From Bacillota bacterium (GTDB lineage: Bacteria > Bacillota > UBA994 > UBA5500), in assembly GCA_023436245.1 (NCBI GenBank), contig JAEZJZ010000094.1, positions 1 through 7,214 of the forward strand: DNA of 7,214 bases. Direction: 5' to 3'. Below are positions 4,842-7,214 of this stretch, piece by piece. How positions within the stretch are numbered: position 1 is the stretch's first letter; the number at the start of each line of letters is the position of its first letter. Under the pieces are notes generated by a model, which did not search any database, was not told where the DNA came from, and saw nothing but the letters and a program-made list of their open reading frames with translations. The translations under genes and the position numbers were made by a program.

Positions 4842-6008
4842 ATGCAAGCCTTACTGATCACTTGGAAAGACCTGCGCATTGCCTATCGCGATCGCACCGG
4901 TCTGCTGATGCTTTTGGCGATGCCGCTGATTTTGATCGCGGTGTTGGGGGCAGTCTTTGGTAGCGCGTTCAGCGATGCCCCCACTATAGCCGCCATCCCC
5001 ATCGCGGTGGTGGACTTGGACAAGACGCAGTTTTCGGAAGCACTCTGGAGCGTGCTTTCTGGAGACGAGCTGGCTGACCTGATTGTGGCCAAGCAGCTTA
5101 CTCAGAGCGAAGCGGAGGCCGAACTGCAGCAAGGCAATTTGGCTGGGGCGCTGGTCATTCCAGCCGGCTTTTCTGACAGCGTGCTGGGTAGTGGTTCCAG
5201 TGAACTGCTCGTGCTCCGCGATCCTGGACAGGAGTTTCAGGCCAGCGTGCTGCAGTCGATCGCGCAGGCCTTTGCCGATCAACTGACTTCGGCGCGCCTG
5301 ACCGTGCAGGAAGCACTGCAGACCGGTCAGAACATTGACCCGGTGCAGTTGGGCCAGCAAGTGGCCCAACTGGTGGTGGAGTCCAGGGTTAGGTTGGAGC
5401 GGGAGGTGGTTGTGCCGGGCGCAGCCATCAGCTCCTTTCAGTACTACACCTTCGGCATGGCCTGCATGTTTCTGTTGATGGCAGGCAACTTCGGGCTGCA
5501 GTCGCTGGCGGAGGAGGAGAAGAAGCAGACCTACGCGCGCATGATGGCCACTCCCACCACCAGGTTCAACTATCTGTTAGGGAAAGTGGGGGGACAGGTG
5601 GCCCTGGCCTTCACGCAGTTTCTCATCCTGGCGGTGGGCACCAGATTGATCTACGGGGTCTTCTGGGGAAGTTGGCCGGCGGTACTGATGGTTGGCTTTG
5701 CTTACTCACTGACCGTGGGCGGACTCTCGATTCTGGTCAGTTCACTGGTGCGGAGCGGGGCAGCCGCCCTCAGTGGTTGGATGATTGGCGTGCAGGTCGG
5801 CACCGCCCTCGGGGGTGGCATGGTGCCCCTCTACGTTTTTCCGGACTTCATGCAGCAGGTAGCCATGATTAGCCCCGTGTTTTGGGGGCTGAAGAGCTTC
5901 TTGGCTCTGGGTATGGGGCAACCCATGCCGTGGGAGTATGTGTTGCCACTCCTCGTGATCGGCGTTATCTCCATTTTGCTGGGCCTGACGCGTCTGGCTA
6001 AGAATTAG
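4842..6008 (+). CDS. ABC-2 type exporter, permease subunit 1
   Basis: A 388-residue membrane protein with the ABC2_membrane_3 layout. One transmembrane helix lies near the N-terminus (about 20-41). A large extracytoplasmic domain follows (about 45-195), with IPIAVVDLDKTQFSEAL and AGALVIPAGF as typical sequence. Five more helices come near 199-220, 248-270, 278-301, 308-331 and 365-384. The cytoplasmic loop after helix 2 has EEEKKQTYARMMATPTTRFNYLLGK (224-248), the coupling segment that contacts the ATPase in this family. It probably pairs with permease 2 to form the channel. One ATPase with two such permeases matches B. subtilis LnrLMN (YfiLMN), which confers linearmycin resistance, but that is an analogy of layout and the substrate here is unknown. 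The gene lies 10 bases after the ATPase gene and 12 before permease 2. Confidence 0.93.
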   Translation: MQALLITWKDLRIAYRDRTGLLMLLAMPLILIAVLGAVFGSAFSDAPTIAAIPIAVVDLDKTQFSEALWSVLSGDELADLIVAKQLTQSEAEAELQQGNLAGALVIPAGFSDSVLGSGSSELLVLRDPGQEFQASVLQSIAQAFADQLTSARLTVQEALQTGQNIDPVQLGQQVAQLVVESRVRLEREVVVPGAAISSFQYYTFGMACMFLLMAGNFGLQSLAEEEKKQTYARMMATPTTRFNYLLGKVGGQVALAFTQFLILAVGTRLIYGVFWGSWPAVLMVGFAYSLTVGGLSILVSSLVRSGAAALSGWMIGVQVGTALGGGMVPLYVFPDFMQQVAMISPVFWGLKSFLALGMGQPMPWEYVLPLLVIGVISILLGLTRLAKN

Positions 6009-6020
6009 GAGGCGAGGAAG

Positions 6021-7181
6021 ATGCAAGTTCTGACCATCGCCTGGCGCACGTTGCGTTCACTCTATGCTGACAAGAAGAACTTAATGGTGATGCTGCTCAT
6101 GCCTTTGGCGTTCAGCTTGGTATTCGGACTGCTGCTGGGCGGCAACAAGGCCACTGACACCACCAAGTATCAGGTGGCTTTGTATGCGCCAGAGACGGAA
6201 GGGCCGAGCGCGAGCCTGCGTCAGGCACTGTCCGGTCACCCGCACATCATTCTGACCGAGGTGGCCGGCGAAGCAGCCGCGCGCCAGTTGGTGGAATCGA
6301 GCCAAGTGGCTGCGGCCGTGCTGGTGCCGGCGGACTTCAATGAGCAGGTAAAGGCGCTCAGCGCGCCGACAGTGAAACTGGTGCGGGAAGCCGACAGCAA
6401 TCTGTTCCTGGCACTGGAACAGGAGTTGCAGCAGGTCTTTTCCCATCTGACCAGTTCGGCAATCACCGCCAACTTGACTACCGGCGCGGATGCGGAAGCT
6501 TGGCAGGCAGCGTTTGATCGCACCATGACTGCTTGGCAGGAGCCGCCACTTAGGGTGCAGGTACGTGACGCAGTTCAGCCGAAAGCTGGCATTGCCGCCA
6601 GCTCGGCCATTGGCCTGGGCTTTGTGATCATGTTCGTGATGATGGGGCAGTCCATGGCCGCCGGCAGCATTTTGGAGGAGAAGGGTGTTGGCACTTGGCA
6701 GCGAATCATCGCCGCACCAGTTACCCGCGGCCAAGTCCTGCTGGGCTATATCCTGGGCTACTTCGTCAGCGGCTGGGTGCAGTTCTTGATCCTGATGCTG
6801 CTGGAGAGGTTCATGTTTGGCGCCAGCTTCGGCAGCGGGCTACCCTTGATTCTCCTGACCACTTTGATGATCTTCTGTTCAGTGACTGCCGGCATGGCCA
6901 TCGCTGGAGTGGTGAAGAGCTATCAGCAGCAGCAGGCTGTCTCCGTCATCGCCCTGAACGTGACTAGCATGTTGGGTGGACTGTTTTTTCCCATTGAGAT
7001 GTTCAACCCGGCAATGGTCAAGCTGGCGATGCTGACGCCTCAGTACTGGGCCAGGCGCGGCTACGTGGAGCTCGTGCTGCGGGGCGCCGATTGGCAGGCC
7101 CTGCAGCTGCCACTGCTGGTGTTGGCCGGTTTCAGCCTAGTCTTCTTCGTGATTGGTCGTCGCGGGGTGCGAGCGGAATAG
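6021..7181 (+). CDS. ABC-2 type exporter, permease subunit 2
   Basis: A 386-residue permease, evidently a paralogue of the preceding one. It has the same length, a similar opening (MQVLTIAWRTLRSLYADKKN), helix 1 at about 21-40, an extracytoplasmic domain at about 45-190, and five C-terminal helices near 194-215, 238-262, 273-297, 305-325 and 362-379. The coupling loop reads EEKGVGTWQRIIAAPVTRGQVLLGY (219-243), closer to the family's usual E-K-G-T pattern than that of permease 1. FFPIEMFNP near 322 and LTPQYWARRGY near 338 are typical of the helix 5-6 region. ATG at 6021 follows AGGAGG (6007-6012) by 8 bases; that site overlaps the stop of permease 1. It is the last operon gene in view; no terminator appears in the 33 bases left, so a further gene beyond the window is possible. 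Confidence 0.93.
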   Translation: MQVLTIAWRTLRSLYADKKNLMVMLLMPLAFSLVFGLLLGGNKATDTTKYQVALYAPETEGPSASLRQALSGHPHIILTEVAGEAAARQLVESSQVAAAVLVPADFNEQVKALSAPTVKLVREADSNLFLALEQELQQVFSHLTSSAITANLTTGADAEAWQAAFDRTMTAWQEPPLRVQVRDAVQPKAGIAASSAIGLGFVIMFVMMGQSMAAGSILEEKGVGTWQRIIAAPVTRGQVLLGYILGYFVSGWVQFLILMLLERFMFGASFGSGLPLILLTTLMIFCSVTAGMAIAGVVKSYQQQQAVSVIALNVTSMLGGLFFPIEMFNPAMVKLAMLTPQYWARRGYVELVLRGADWQALQLPLLVLAGFSLVFFVIGRRGVRAE

Positions 7182-7214
7182 GCTAGGCATGCGAGGAATA
7201 GCAAGAGGGCGGGG

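Noticed and set aside
7189..7214. Possible start of another gene (ATG at 7189) at the right edge
   Set aside because: Only eight codons are visible, there is no ribosome binding site, and nothing distinguishes it from chance.

Overview
The window reads as an ordinary chromosomal stretch from a moderately GC-rich anaerobic or facultatively anaerobic bacterium. A high-GC member of the Bacillota is the best guess. The reasons are strong purine-rich Shine-Dalgarno sequences, an N-terminal S-layer-homology (SLH) region on a secreted enzyme, a class III hybrid cluster protein (a form reported mainly from anaerobes, thermophiles and archaea), and an ABC-2 exporter with the same layout as Bacillus LnrLMN. 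The assignment is inference; there is no rRNA or other taxonomic marker here.

Layout: (1) 57-1346, minus strand: a class III hydroxylamine reductase/hybrid cluster protein (hcp). All four N-terminal cluster cysteines and all eight hybrid-cluster ligands can be picked out. A perfect 14-bp-stem hairpin follows it at the left edge. (2) 1347-1755: a non-coding spacer. It holds the hcp control region, with a perfect TGTGA-N6-TCACA palindrome of CRP/FNR type and a second dyad closer to the gene. It also holds one copy of a dispersed repeat recognisable by its spurious translations CHSERSEES and VILSAAKNL, and the intrinsic terminator of the next gene. (3) 1756-3639, minus strand: a secreted 5'-nucleotidase of the UshA/YfkN superfamily with degenerate SLH motifs ahead of the catalytic domain. 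(4) 3640-3892: a divergent control region with a good sigma-A-like promoter to the right and a dyad between the two transcription units. (5) 3893-7181, plus strand: a three-gene ABC-2 exporter operon with one ATPase and two related but distinct six-helix permeases, with gaps of 10 and 12 bases.

How the genes work together: hcp is a monocistronic nitrosative/redox stress gene whose upstream site predicts control by a CRP/FNR-family regulator. The surface nucleotidase probably salvages phosphate and nucleosides from extracellular nucleotides. The three ABC genes form one exporter, probably for a hydrophobic or amphipathic compound such as an antibiotic or lipid. Apart from the shared divergent spacer, nothing ties the three units into one system. 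I found no mobile element, CRISPR array, tRNA or rRNA, and no convincing new multi-gene system. The most checkable leads are the hcp control region, the SLH-nucleotidase architecture and the shared divergent operator.
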